NCBI GenBank assembly: GCA_027405735.1
Contig: JAPEHQ010000002.1
Span: 868,001-932,000, forward strand
DNA: 64,000 nt
From: Mucor racemosus
Lineage: Eukaryota > Mucoromycota > Mucoromycetes > Mucorales > Mucoraceae
Direction of reading: 5' to 3'
Below the pieces are notes generated by a model. It ran no database searches. It had not been told where the DNA came from and saw only the letters and a program-made list of their open reading frames with translations. Made by a program: the position numbers and the translations under genes. Positions 51,401-62,375 of the stretch are shown piece after piece (within the stretch, counting starts at the first letter, position 1; every line of letters starts with the position of its first letter).

Positions 51401-51999
51401 CTTCTATATTCGGTACTGTACAAGATGCACATGTGAACAACAAAAGAAACTACACACGAGCACAACGCTAATCCTGTTTGTGCAAAATTATAGATTTTGT
51501 CCATGCGCATGACATTAATAACCCATATGTGCATAACCGTAAAATTGCCCATAAGTATATCATTATCCCTATTTGTGCATAATAATAAAATCTGACCATG
51601 AGCATAATGAGCTGATTGTATGAGCACAAATTGGTTTGTACATGAGCATCGTGTCGTGCTCAATTTTCATTGCATTTTTTACTGAAGTGGGTTCTCAAAT
51701 TACTTTTGTTCTTATTAATATAGATTATAGATAATAATATAATTAAATACGTTGTTGATGTAGAGCATAAAGCAATACATGCAACAGCCAATATATTTAC
51801 GATTATCATCATTTGTAAATATGTTTATAACTAATAATGTTTAAAGCAACAACGGTTTTTGCTCCAGCGTAAACTTAAATAACACTTACTCCTTAAATTT
51901 ATATGCAAGTCAAATCTAAGATTATAAAGGTTTATAATAGCGCACAAAATTTAAACAAATTAACCTTCTTTAAACTTACAATGTTAGTTTACAATTGTC

Positions 52000-54045
52000 A
52001 GCTGTAAAAAGATTTGTTTTCAAGTATAGCTACGATCAAAACTATTGTTATTAGGTAAGACATTAAATTACTCTTGTTTTTTGTTTCTATGTCATTTAAA
52101 ACTTTATCACTTTTCTGGAACATTTCGTGGGTTTGTAGCGAGCTCTAGCTTTTTATTGAGTAGGTATAACTACAGTATTATTGCCTTCGATTTGATCCGG
52201 TAATCAAAAAATACGTCCAACAATACAGTAGTAAATAATGATATTTGATCCTGAAATGCGGTTAAACAAAAATATCAGTCTCTAATATAAAGACTGCTAC
52301 CTATATTAAAAACATTCATCCCTTATGTTAGCATGCGTATTCAGATGCAAAAAAAGAATACCAGCTTGATAGTCTGATATACCTTATCAAACGGTGAATA
52401 TCTCCTCAAAATATGAAAACAAAAAGAGCGAAAAAACATACGTAGAAAAGGATTTTCAAGGCTTTACATTATTTAGCACATTTAAAACCCTGCCAAATTG
52501 CACATTTCAGCTAATGTAAAAGCAGCATTACAGTGCCTGAACTATAAACTAAGCAAAATAGGCAATATCTGTTACTATAATAGAAACATAAAATTTTCTA
52601 TTAGAAAAACCGTCTGTCACATGATACATTCATTGAAAAATTGCAAAAACGAGCCCGTAGAGCGTTGCCGTAATTGAACATAGCAAGATTGAACGGCTAG
52701 GTCTCTTATTCTATGGTATATATCTAAGTTTTAAATAAAAGTGTGTTTTTTTTTTACTTTTCTTATATTTAACCATGTACGGTCTGAAAATTCAGACTTT
52801 GTAGCGGACATTTTCGGGGCTCATTTCATCCTTACCAACACTCATGATTTTGATCAAAAAATAGAAAAATCAAATTTTGATACCAAAATCAACATTTAAA
52901 TATACTACATTGTGAGAGAAAATTGTAGCCCTGACTAATACACATTTTATAAAAACTTAATATTAAATGTTAAGTAATGAAACTTAGCATTTTTGGCCCA
53001 AAAACGGTTTTTTGATTAAAGGATTTTCATGTAATATTTTGCAATAAAAATGTTTATTATTTTTTATTGAGCAAATAGAGCGCTAAATGTTGTATATTTG
53101 TATATTTTTTATTTTTATAATTGGTAGTATAATTAACTCTAAATTTGCAAAACCAGAAAAAAAAATTAAAAAATGTCAAAATTGATGATCTGGACAAAAA
53201 TAATTTTCTAAATTAATATTCCGCTTATAAGCCTTGTAAGTCTTAAAAATAAGAGATTTTATAATACTTGAGAACTTTTTCAAGAATTTACGATGCTGTA
53301 CCCACTTGATTCAAGCTTATTGCTATAAATCTTTATACATGTTCATACTGTGTAGTAGTTTATTTGATGATAATATAGTCTTACTTGATAATTAATACGC
53401 TAGAGGTAATTTACATTAAGTTTCAGTCTTACCTCTCCAATATCATAAACCATAAACATAAACATGGCCATCACTGGAACCTATTACTGCCTTTTTACCC
53501 TCTTTCTCCCAAGCCAATTTATTCAATGCTTTACCATAACCAAATTAAGTGCTTACAAATGGTTCCTCGGTAGTATTTGCATTCAAATTCCATAAATTAA
53601 ATTGACTAGTTCCATCTATAGTAGTATCAAACGTATCATCAGCCCACCTTATGATAACGTTGTCAATCTAAAATTAGAAACATCCTATTGTCATTCTTAT
53701 AAGCTATGAAAAGCTTGATTTTTATTAATACAGCCATTAAATAAAAAACAAAATGATATTAATAGCATATAATGAGTATTCAACATCTAAGTAAGTTTGA
53801 TGAAGTATGCTTTTAAACCCTTTTAAAAAATCCTGAGGGAAGCACAACATCTTGGTCCTGTAATTTCTATCCATCAAAATGTTGCGATTTCTACCACTAC
53901 ACAATAAATGCACCTTTTATCTACCTTGACCTCGATGTACATTGTTGGATATCAGTTTTTTACCAACTGTATTTTGTTTAATTCATAAATATTTATTCAT
54001 ATTGAACGATGATTTGTAGTGTTTCCAAACAAAAAAAGAATAAAT
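52000..54045 (+). repeat. Palindrome, left arm
   Basis: Reverse complement of 57980-60026. Stretches compared base by base are identical apart from one extra T in the right arm (TTT against TT near 53166). Position pairs sum to 112025 on the spacer side and 112026 on the outer side. Outer limit at AGCTGTAAAAAGATTTG, inner limit at AGAATAAAT. Confidence 0.9.
53434..53667 (-). pseudogene. Dynein intermediate chain fragment (left arm)
   Basis: Minus-strand homologue of the fragment in repeat A1. Readable parts are SQFNLWNLNANT and ALNKLAWEKEGKKAVIGSSDGHVYVYG, which keep the canonical LWNLN of dynein intermediate chains better than A1. A stop after the EEPF segment and an extra insertion after VYVYG break it. 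Confidence 0.6.
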
Positions 54046-56852
54046 ACTTCAAGATTTTTCTGCATATCAAATTATGCGATTTAATAGCAATGATAGCACT
54101 TAACTATGCTTTTTGAAACTATTGATGTTAATCAGAATAATTAGTATTGTCATTTACTAGTAAGCTGTGTTGCCTTCTACGATACATTTGCATTCACCCA
54201 TTCAATAAATGACATTGCATTTATTATCCGTTATATCAATCAACCAACTTTATCATAATTCGATACGTTTGACAATTAAATGCTTAAAGTACACTTAAGT
54301 CCCCAAGTATCGCCACAAAAAATCTCGTACAGGTCGATGAAGCATCACAATTTAGATCATTTTTTTGTGCTCATAGATCTCTGCATGAACCATGATATCT
54401 CTATCTGATCAATTTAACTGAAATACATTGAACACCAACATCGTACTTGATAAAATGCCTTACTTATTGTGAGTCAACACAGCTAATTTGATGCTAGTTT
54501 AGCATCAGCAGTTGAACCAGATAAATTTGAGATTAGACAACCCCTCTTAATAGCTTTGCACACCATGAGCTAATAATGGACCGTTATTAATAGATACGCT
54601 AATTAAGAATGACGAGTTGACTCTAATGGATGAACGACTCGATTATCAGTGAAAACGAGATATTAAAATCAAATATAGCAATTAAATAAAGAGACAATAA
54701 AACATGTCAATTAGCATAGTTAAATTGTTCCAAGCGTTTTGAACTGAATACGCCTTTACTTTTGACCTATAAAGATTGATTTATCAGTAAAATCAATTAG
54801 CAACCTAATAATAATTATGGTGTACCTTTGATAGTTGGTAGTGATATGCAAGGCAACATCATCTTGTTTTCCTCTTTTTAGATGTTGGCCACTAAATAGA
54901 AATAAATGCTTTTAGAAACTAAATAGACTAACATTAGTTTATTCATTCATTCTAGTCAAGTCAATACTATACGTACTTTTATAATCACCCGTTTTTCTCC
55001 AGGTAGATATCGACTTTAGACCAAAAAAGTATTGATTATAACGTAGATAACGGAACAAAATGATTAAGTCCTGAATGCTTTTTTTGTTCGAGAAAGATAT
55101 TAAAATGCGCCCTAAAATTTACAGTTAATACTTTATTTCCAAATAAGCAATAGGAAAAACATGTACTTGTACCTGCTTCTTGATTTCAGTTTATAAAAAA
55201 ATATTAGTCTTTTTGTTGTAGTTTTAAACGTAAATAAAAGAGCTGAGGAAAGAGTAGGGAAGAAAAAAGAATTTGTGTGTTACAAACAGGAATTTACAAA
55301 GGCATAAATACTTTTAGTGTTACCAAACAGGTTGTTGTCGTTGTTCCCATTTGGTCCCCGAAAGACGAACATGGGCAAAACTCTTTTAAGCACAAAATTT
55401 CAAATTGATATATCTTGTCAATAAGGCAATTATGTTGAATTAGAGTAACTTACATCTGCTTTAAACCATTCAAATTATCTTCGTTATTAATTATATTATG
55501 ATTGATATATTTTAATAAATTGACTAAAAAACCTTGATCTCATTGCTCTACCCATCTGGATTGCCTGATCTGCACAAAATATTTTACTCTTTCCATCTGG
55601 CAGATCATTATGCCCAAGGAAAACATGGTTCGGCCGTAGTGATAAATACTAGAAAAATACCAGAAAATTGAAACACTTTGTTTCTTGAAAGAACTATGAG
55701 AGTTTATGGATACATACAATCTTATTTATTATAGAAAGAATAATAATAAAGACTAGTAACATTTACCATGGAAAACGTAGGCTTTATTACTAAAAGATCT
55801 AATGGTAAAAAAAGAAAGTACTAAGAGCTTCTAGGTCTTGGTTTAAAAGACTATTTATAAGAATCACATTTCAATATGAGTTAGAAATGGAATTTGCTTC
55901 AAAATTGGCTGTTTAATATCCTCGAAAACCGATAAAACAAATCTACTAATAATCTACAGAAAATAGTCAACACATTTTATGCAGCATTACCTACTAGAAG
56001 GTTTTTAAATCTTCAAAAAAGATAAATTTTTCATGGAGTTATTGATACATTAAGATTTGATGAAAGATAGTCGACTTAAATGTAAAGCTGTGGTGCACAA
56101 AGAATTTGTATTTATGAAACGATTTGAGAGCAAAATATTTAGTTTAAAACAGTAAATTGATGCAGAATTGGATGAGCTACAAATACCATTTAATGGTCAG
56201 ATAACGGTAAATATACAGTTTTTTGTCAAATATTGGAAACATTTCCTAATTTTTAGTATTTTGCACATTTACAACTTAAAATAGACTACAGCTTAAAGCG
56301 CGCGACTTTATTTAAAGTCCGAGAGTGTCGATTTTTGAAACAAGACATTAAATTTTTTTTTCGAGATTTTGATACAACGATATGGTTGGCCGGTTTATAG
56401 CCCAGCAAAATCGACGCTCTTTCAAATTTCAAGCAATATTAGTGGCTCCCGTCATTTAAACCATTTTTTGAGGATGTTTTTCAATGGTATATCTGTCATT
56501 AATCCATGAAAAATGCAGCTACAATTAAAGGAAAAGGTGGAAATGAAAACGACACAGTTTACGCACATTGCAGTACCAAAAAAACAGAAATGCAAACGCT
56601 TTAATGTTTTGTTTTGGATTGATTAAAATCATGAATTATTTAGTCAATTTTTATCGATTTGGAGATAATCCATCATTGCTAGGTCAAAATTGTAGCTAAA
56701 ATCCAGTAAAATAATGAAAATAAACAAAACAGTGCTGCACATTATATATTTTTGAAAATACAGATCTATAAGAGCCTCCATATTTCAATTTTTAGTTAAT
56801 AAAAATGATTTGTCATCTATCTAATTTCAAAAGATTTCTGCATGATGTATCG

Positions 56853-56990
56853 TTACTCCATCAAAAATTCGCTTACGATCAAGCAAATGGAGCAAATAAA
56901 GCTGTAAATTTGCATCAAATCAAGGTATTAAAAAATACAGCTTGAAAAAAGACATAAGGCTGTTTACTGGAGCTTTGCGAATGACAAATT
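56853..56990 (+). repeat. Repeat E, copy 1
   Basis: 138-base block similar to 61726-61863 (TTACTCCATCAA, CAAATAAAGCTGT and ATACAGCTTGAAAAA segments). Function and class unknown. Confidence 0.5.
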
Positions 56991-57900
56991 ATTTGACAAA
57001 TTTGGGAATTCTGGCTATTGCAAATATGCAAAGCTTTTACCACGCTTTTAAATGTAGCGTAACTAATTTTCCAATATGTATCTTTAATTCGGTGTATAAT
57101 AATAATTTATAAAATATATATACTCGGTAGAGATGCCAATAAATCATAAGTAAAGAATTTTGTTCTTTTGAGCATTACTGTATATGATGTGGTGAAGGCA
57201 ATTCGCAAGTAAAAATTAAGAGAAATGGATACGTGATAATAATGGCATTAGAATTATTTATTTTTTGAACATATATTCTTTTAGAGGGAACGCTTTACAA
57301 TGAGTCAAGTAGGTGACACTTTGGATTGCCATTAGATAAAGGATAAAATAGATATTAATATCTTTGTTGGTAATACCTTGAGTTCTGTTGACGACCCTCA
57401 ATGAAAGTTTTGCTCCGTATAACAGCATGATGGAGTCATGATACTTAATCCTAAGTCTGGATTTACGAGATATAATCCTTAAAGATCATTTGTATATAGA
57501 TCCTTAGGTCTAGGTCTTTTATTAGTTTTTAGTTGATATCAATTCGAAATTGTCACATATAGTAATGATGCAATATCCATTTATTCTAAATATTCATTCA
57601 GACATATTAATCACTATAATAGGTTAACAGTTTGTTTTTATATGACAAAGAAGAATGCTATATGTATATTAATACTTTGAATGTATCTATTTAGAAAAAC
57701 TGTTTATTTAGCTACAGTATACTGTATACATGGATTGAAACCGCCATGTATCCCATTAACTTTATTTTGTATGTTATCGTTTTTATGAACTGTAATAAGG
57801 CACTGGTTCAATGTAGGTTCACATGCAGGCTACTTAGGTTTTTTCTCCAAAATGGTCAATTAGTAAAATACGTTTAACCACAATATTATTAGGTATTATA

Positions 57901-57979
57901 CACTATGAAGAAAAAATCTCTTCATTCTCTTAATGTTGCATAATGGAGAGAATTAAGAAGGAGTTTTTTCTCCATAGTG
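57901..57979. mobile_element. CACTATG-ended MITE, 79 bases
   Basis: Same ends as the 152-base MITE (CACTATGAAGAAAAAATCTC at left, complement of CACTATGGAGAAAAAACTCC at right), shorter inside. Almost the whole element can fold as one hairpin. Its right end touches the first base of the right palindrome arm. Confidence 0.7.
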
Positions 57980-60026
57980 ATTTATTCTTTTTTTGTTTGG
58001 AAACACTACAAATCATCGTTCAATATGAATAAATATTTATGAATTAAACAAAATACAGTTGGTAAAAAACTGATATCCAACAATGTACATCGAGGTCAAG
58101 GTAGATAAAAGGTGCATTTATTGTGTAGTGGTAGAAATCGCAACATTTTGATGGATAGAAATTACAGGACCAAGATGTTGTGCTTCCCTCAGGATTTTTT
58201 AAAAGGGTTTAAAAGCATACTTCATCAAACTTACTTAGATGTTGAATACTCATTATATGCTATTAATATCATTTTGTTTTTTATTTAATGGCTGTATTAA
58301 TAAAAATCAAGCTTTTCATAGCTTATAAGAATGACAATAGGATGTTTCTAATTTTAGATTGACAACGTTATCATAAGGTGGGCTGATGATACGTTTGATA
58401 CTACTATAGATGGAACTAGTCAATTTAATTTATGGAATTTGAATGCAAATACTACCGAGGAACCATTTGTAAGCACTTAATTTGGTTATGGTAAAGCATT
58501 GAATAAATTGGCTTGGGAGAAAGAGGGTAAAAAGGCAGTAATAGGTTCCAGTGATGGCCATGTTTATGTTTATGGTTTATGATATTGGAGAGGTAAGACT
58601 GAAACTTAATGTAAATTACCTCTAGCGTATTAATTATCAAGTAAGACTATATTATCATCAAATAAACTACTACACAGTATGAACATGTATAAAGATTTAT
58701 AGCAATAAGCTTGAATCAAGTGGGTACAGCATCGTAAATTCTTGAAAAAGTTCTCAAGTATTATAAAATCTCTTATTTTTAAGACTTACAAGGCTTATAA
58801 GCGGAATATTAATTTAGAAAATTATTTTTGTCCAGATCATCAATTTTGACATTTTTTAAATTTTTTTTTCTGGTTTTGCAAATTTAGAGTTAATTATACT
58901 ACCAATTATAAAAATAAAAAATATACAAATATACAACATTTAGCGCTCTATTTGCTCAATAAAAAATAATAAACATTTTTATTGCAAAATATTACATGAA
59001 AATCCTTTAATCAAAAAACCGTTTTTGGGCCAAAAATGCTAAGTTTCATTACTTAACATTTAATATTAAGTTTTTATAAAATGTGTATTAGTCAGGGCTA
59101 CAATTTTCTCTCACAATGTAGTATATTTAAATGTTGATTTTGGTATCAAAATTTGATTTTTCTATTTTTTGATCAAAATCATGAGTGTTGGTAAGGATGA
59201 AATGAGCCCCGAAAATGTCCGCTACAAAGTCTGAATTTTCAGACCGTACATGGTTAAATATAAGAAAAGTAAAAAAAAAACACACTTTTATTTAAAACTT
59301 AGATATATACCATAGAATAAGAGACCTAGCCGTTCAATCTTGCTATGTTCAATTACGGCAACGCTCTACGGGCTCGTTTTTGCAATTTTTCAATGAATGT
59401 ATCATGTGACAGACGGTTTTTCTAATAGAAAATTTTATGTTTCTATTATAGTAACAGATATTGCCTATTTTGCTTAGTTTATAGTTCAGGCACTGTAATG
59501 CTGCTTTTACATTAGCTGAAATGTGCAATTTGGCAGGGTTTTAAATGTGCTAAATAATGTAAAGCCTTGAAAATCCTTTTCTACGTATGTTTTTTCGCTC
59601 TTTTTGTTTTCATATTTTGAGGAGATATTCACCGTTTGATAAGGTATATCAGACTATCAAGCTGGTATTCTTTTTTTGCATCTGAATACGCATGCTAACA
59701 TAAGGGATGAATGTTTTTAATATAGGTAGCAGTCTTTATATTAGAGACTGATATTTTTGTTTAACCGCATTTCAGGATCAAATATCATTATTTACTACTG
59801 TATTGTTGGACGTATTTTTTGATTACCGGATCAAATCGAAGGCAATAATACTGTAGTTATACCTACTCAATAAAAAGCTAGAGCTCGCTACAAACCCACG
59901 AAATGTTCCAGAAAAGTGATAAAGTTTTAAATGACATAGAAACAAAAAACAAGAGTAATTTAATGTCTTACCTAATAACAATAGTTTTGATCGTAGCTAT
60001 ACTTGAAAACAAATCTTTTTACAGCT
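57980..60026 (-). repeat. Palindrome, right arm (inverted copy of repeat A)
   Basis: Inverse of 52000-54045 with one single-base length difference seen. It begins directly after the 79-base MITE and ends inside repeat A sequence at ACAGCT, after which unrelated sequence starts. Confidence 0.9.
58358..58591 (+). pseudogene. Dynein intermediate chain fragment (right arm)
   Basis: Same sequence as the left-arm fragment, in plus orientation, with the same breaks (stop after the EEPF region, altered end after VYVYG). No further exons of a dynein intermediate chain were found in the window. Confidence 0.6.
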
Positions 60027-60385
60027 TGAAGTGAACTAAGCTAGATTCCCATCATAAAATACATAAATTAAATGTCATCTCATTGAAACCATGCTATCAA
60101 AGATAAGACTATATAATAAATAGACAATTGTATGGAGATAGCAAGGGTATAATACTCAAATAATAAGAGATGCTAAAATACTAAAGTAATGTGGGGTATC
60201 CCAAATAAAAAAATACAAAAAGTACATGCTTATCAAGTAGAACAAGTAAGGGCTGTTATGAAAGCATGATTGACAAACTATATTTAAAACACCGTTTTTG
60301 ATCCACCAAATCAATAACCAAACAACCCAACATTTATACTCAAAATTAATGGAATCGTTGATAATTGCAATACAATTGCAAGATA
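60027..60385. other. Unique spacer before the second 901-base element
   Basis: About 360 bases, AT-rich, no gene. An 85-codon frame (60156-60413 minus) is hydrophobic low complexity and runs into the element, so it is not credited. Confidence 0.4.
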
Positions 60386-61286
60386 ACGTGCCACCAGCTT
60401 TAAACCTGCACAAATTTTAACTTTTTTTAAGAGCTATCAACTCACCCAAAACTAACGATACAATAAAAAAAATCCATAACAATCATTATTTAAACCTTTG
60501 TAAACAATTGTTATGGCTCGAATACTTAATTTTACTATAAAATCATTCTGTTGATAGCCCTTGAAAATAGACGGTATTTCAAAATTTAAGCTGCGTGCTC
60601 TTAGGTGAGGGTAACTTTTGAAACAAGGATACTCTGTGACACATAACCTCCTTACCTTAAACCCAGCTTACGTAAGCAATGCGTGAAATCAGCATTTTCG
60701 CTATCAACTTTCCGAAAAATAAAGATATAATAAATCAGAGCCATAACAATCATTATTTAAACCTTTGTGAACAATTGTTATGACTTTAATAGTTATTTTT
60801 ATTATAAAATCATTTTACTGATACCCAAAGTACCATTGCGAATGCAATTGGATCAAAATGTACTGTGGTGCTGCCAAGAGGGAAGCTCGTTTGCGATGTG
60901 ACTATACATTCAAGTCTCTGGAGAAAAACATCCATTCTTTTCTGGATACCTCTGGTAACCTGACTCAAATCAGACATTATTTCAGAAGGTCGATGGACTA
61001 CATCGAAGCTTATAGCAAATGTAGAGAAGTTGTCCAAGAAGTTAAGAAATTTGTCAAAAAAAATATTTATCTCATAGAAAACTTAGAATTCCTAAAGATT
61101 TGTTATAAAAATAAAATGTTTGTTTAAACTTATTATACTTCTCAATCTCCCAAATAACAAATGAGCTACATTATCTGCCATGAGATGCCTCCAAAAAAAA
61201 TATATATATTGAAATAGCGGAGTTCCAAAATAAATAAAAATTGAAACAAAATTAAAGTTTACACAGATTTAAAGCTGGTGGCACGT
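60386..61286. mobile_element. 901-base TA-flanked element, copy 2
   Basis: Offset of exactly 30639 from copy 1, same orientation and length, with one base change seen (GCTGTG to GCTGCG near 60594). TA dinucleotides flank it at 60384-60385 and 61287-61288. It carries the same open frames (60858-61127 +, 60810-61037 -). Confidence 0.8.
60858..61127 (+). CDS. Hypothetical 89-residue ORF in 901-base element copy 2
   Basis: Identical in sequence to the ORF of copy 1. See that entry for its composition. It counts as evidence of recent copying, not of function. Confidence 0.3.
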   Translation: MYCGAAKREARLRCDYTFKSLEKNIHSFLDTSGNLTQIRHYFRRSMDYIEAYSKCREVVQEVKKFVKKNIYLIENLEFLKICYKNKMFV

Positions 61287-61288
61287 TA

Positions 61289-61568
61289 GTCTAAACTCTT
61301 TTATAAATCCCGAGGCAAATACAACATCTTGGCCCTGTAATTTTTATCCATCAAAATGTTGTTGCGATTTTCACTACACAATGGATACATTATCTTTTAT
61401 CAATCTTGACCTCGATGTACATTGGGTATCAGTGTTTTACCAGTTGTATTTTCTCTAATTCATTAATATTCAGTCATATTAAACGATGATTTGTAGCACT
61501 TCCAAAAAAAAAAAGAATGAGTGCTTTAAGAGTTTTTTGCATATCAAATTATGCGATTTAATAGCAAC
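61289..61568 (+). repeat. Repeat A, copy 3 (right end only)
   Basis: Follows the TA after the second 901-base element and matches 53813-54090 (ACAACATCTTGG, CTTGACCTCGATGTACATTG and GCATATCAAATTATGCGATT blocks), with moderate divergence. Confidence 0.65.
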
Positions 61569-61725
61569 GAGTGCACACTACGGTCGACCTGTGTTGCAAA
61601 AGTTTATTTTGTTGTGTCCAGGTGGGCTGCACACTATAGCCTGAGATGTAGTGTTCACTGAATATGGTTATACAGATAGTAATATGCACATGGGCACAAA
61701 AAAAGAAATCGCACACGAGCACAAA

Positions 61726-61863
61726 TTACTCCATCAAGCATACGCTTGCGATCAAGAAAAATAGCACAAATAAAGCTGTGAATTTGAATAAAGTTGAGGC
61801 AGTACAAAATACAGCTTGAAAAAGATATAATACTGTTTACTTGAGCTTTGAAAATGACCAATT
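61726..61863 (+). repeat. Repeat E, copy 2
   Basis: Copy of the 56853-56990 block. Preceded by a GTGCAC/GCACACGAGCAC-rich stretch like that at the start of repeat A. Confidence 0.5.
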
Positions 61864-62061
61864 GCAGTTAAAAAATCGCTTATTTTGTCGGGAACAAGCA
61901 TATTCAAATTACCATTTCATAATTTAATCGTGCAGCTTTTATTAATGATTTGCTTTATAAGAGATGCAAGTAAAATACAATGAGCTAATAGATACTTTGT
62001 GATTTAAATTTAGCTACAGATATGAAAATGGAATTTCAAAATTAATTGCATAAATGTACTT

Positions 62062-62375
62062 GAAAACAATAAAAAATGCAATCTTTATAAATAATAATCC
62101 AAATAAGCTGTCACTCTATATGAGTATAGGTATGAATAAGTTACTACAAGCATTTCACATATCAGCTTGCATAAATCATTGTGAATTCGGTAAATTTGAA
62201 CAAAAAGTTGATTACCTGCTATTCACACCCACCAAATCAGTAAGCTCACCAGTTCTCACCAAATATGGATCTAAATAAGCTCTCATTGCAATGGTAGGTA
62301 CGTCTAATGTTAATCCACAGAATTGCAAAAGGTTCAGCCTCCTCGAGTGTGCTGTGGAAACGGAGAAATCAAAAG
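62062..62375 (+). repeat. Repeat D, copy 2
   Basis: Copy of 24462-24790. A 74-codon frame (62054-62278) is open here but not in the other copy, and is not recognised. Confidence 0.6.

Larger units (their letters stand above)
51415..54090 (+). repeat. Repeat A, copy 2 (longest)
   Basis: Colinear with 27289-29744 and, past about 53813, with 61289-61568. It therefore represents the uninterrupted form of the family (no 901-base element, no MITE). It contains a dynein intermediate chain fragment in reverse. Its last ~2.05 kb is also the left arm of a palindrome. Confidence 0.75.
54046..57979. other. Palindrome spacer, no gene seen
   Basis: 3.9 kb AT-rich spacer without an open frame above 60 codons. 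The first ~45 bases continue repeat A. It contains the inverted CGGCCGTAGTG motif (55631-55641), the 56853-56990 block repeated at 61726, and a MITE at the right edge. The rest is unassigned. Confidence 0.5.
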
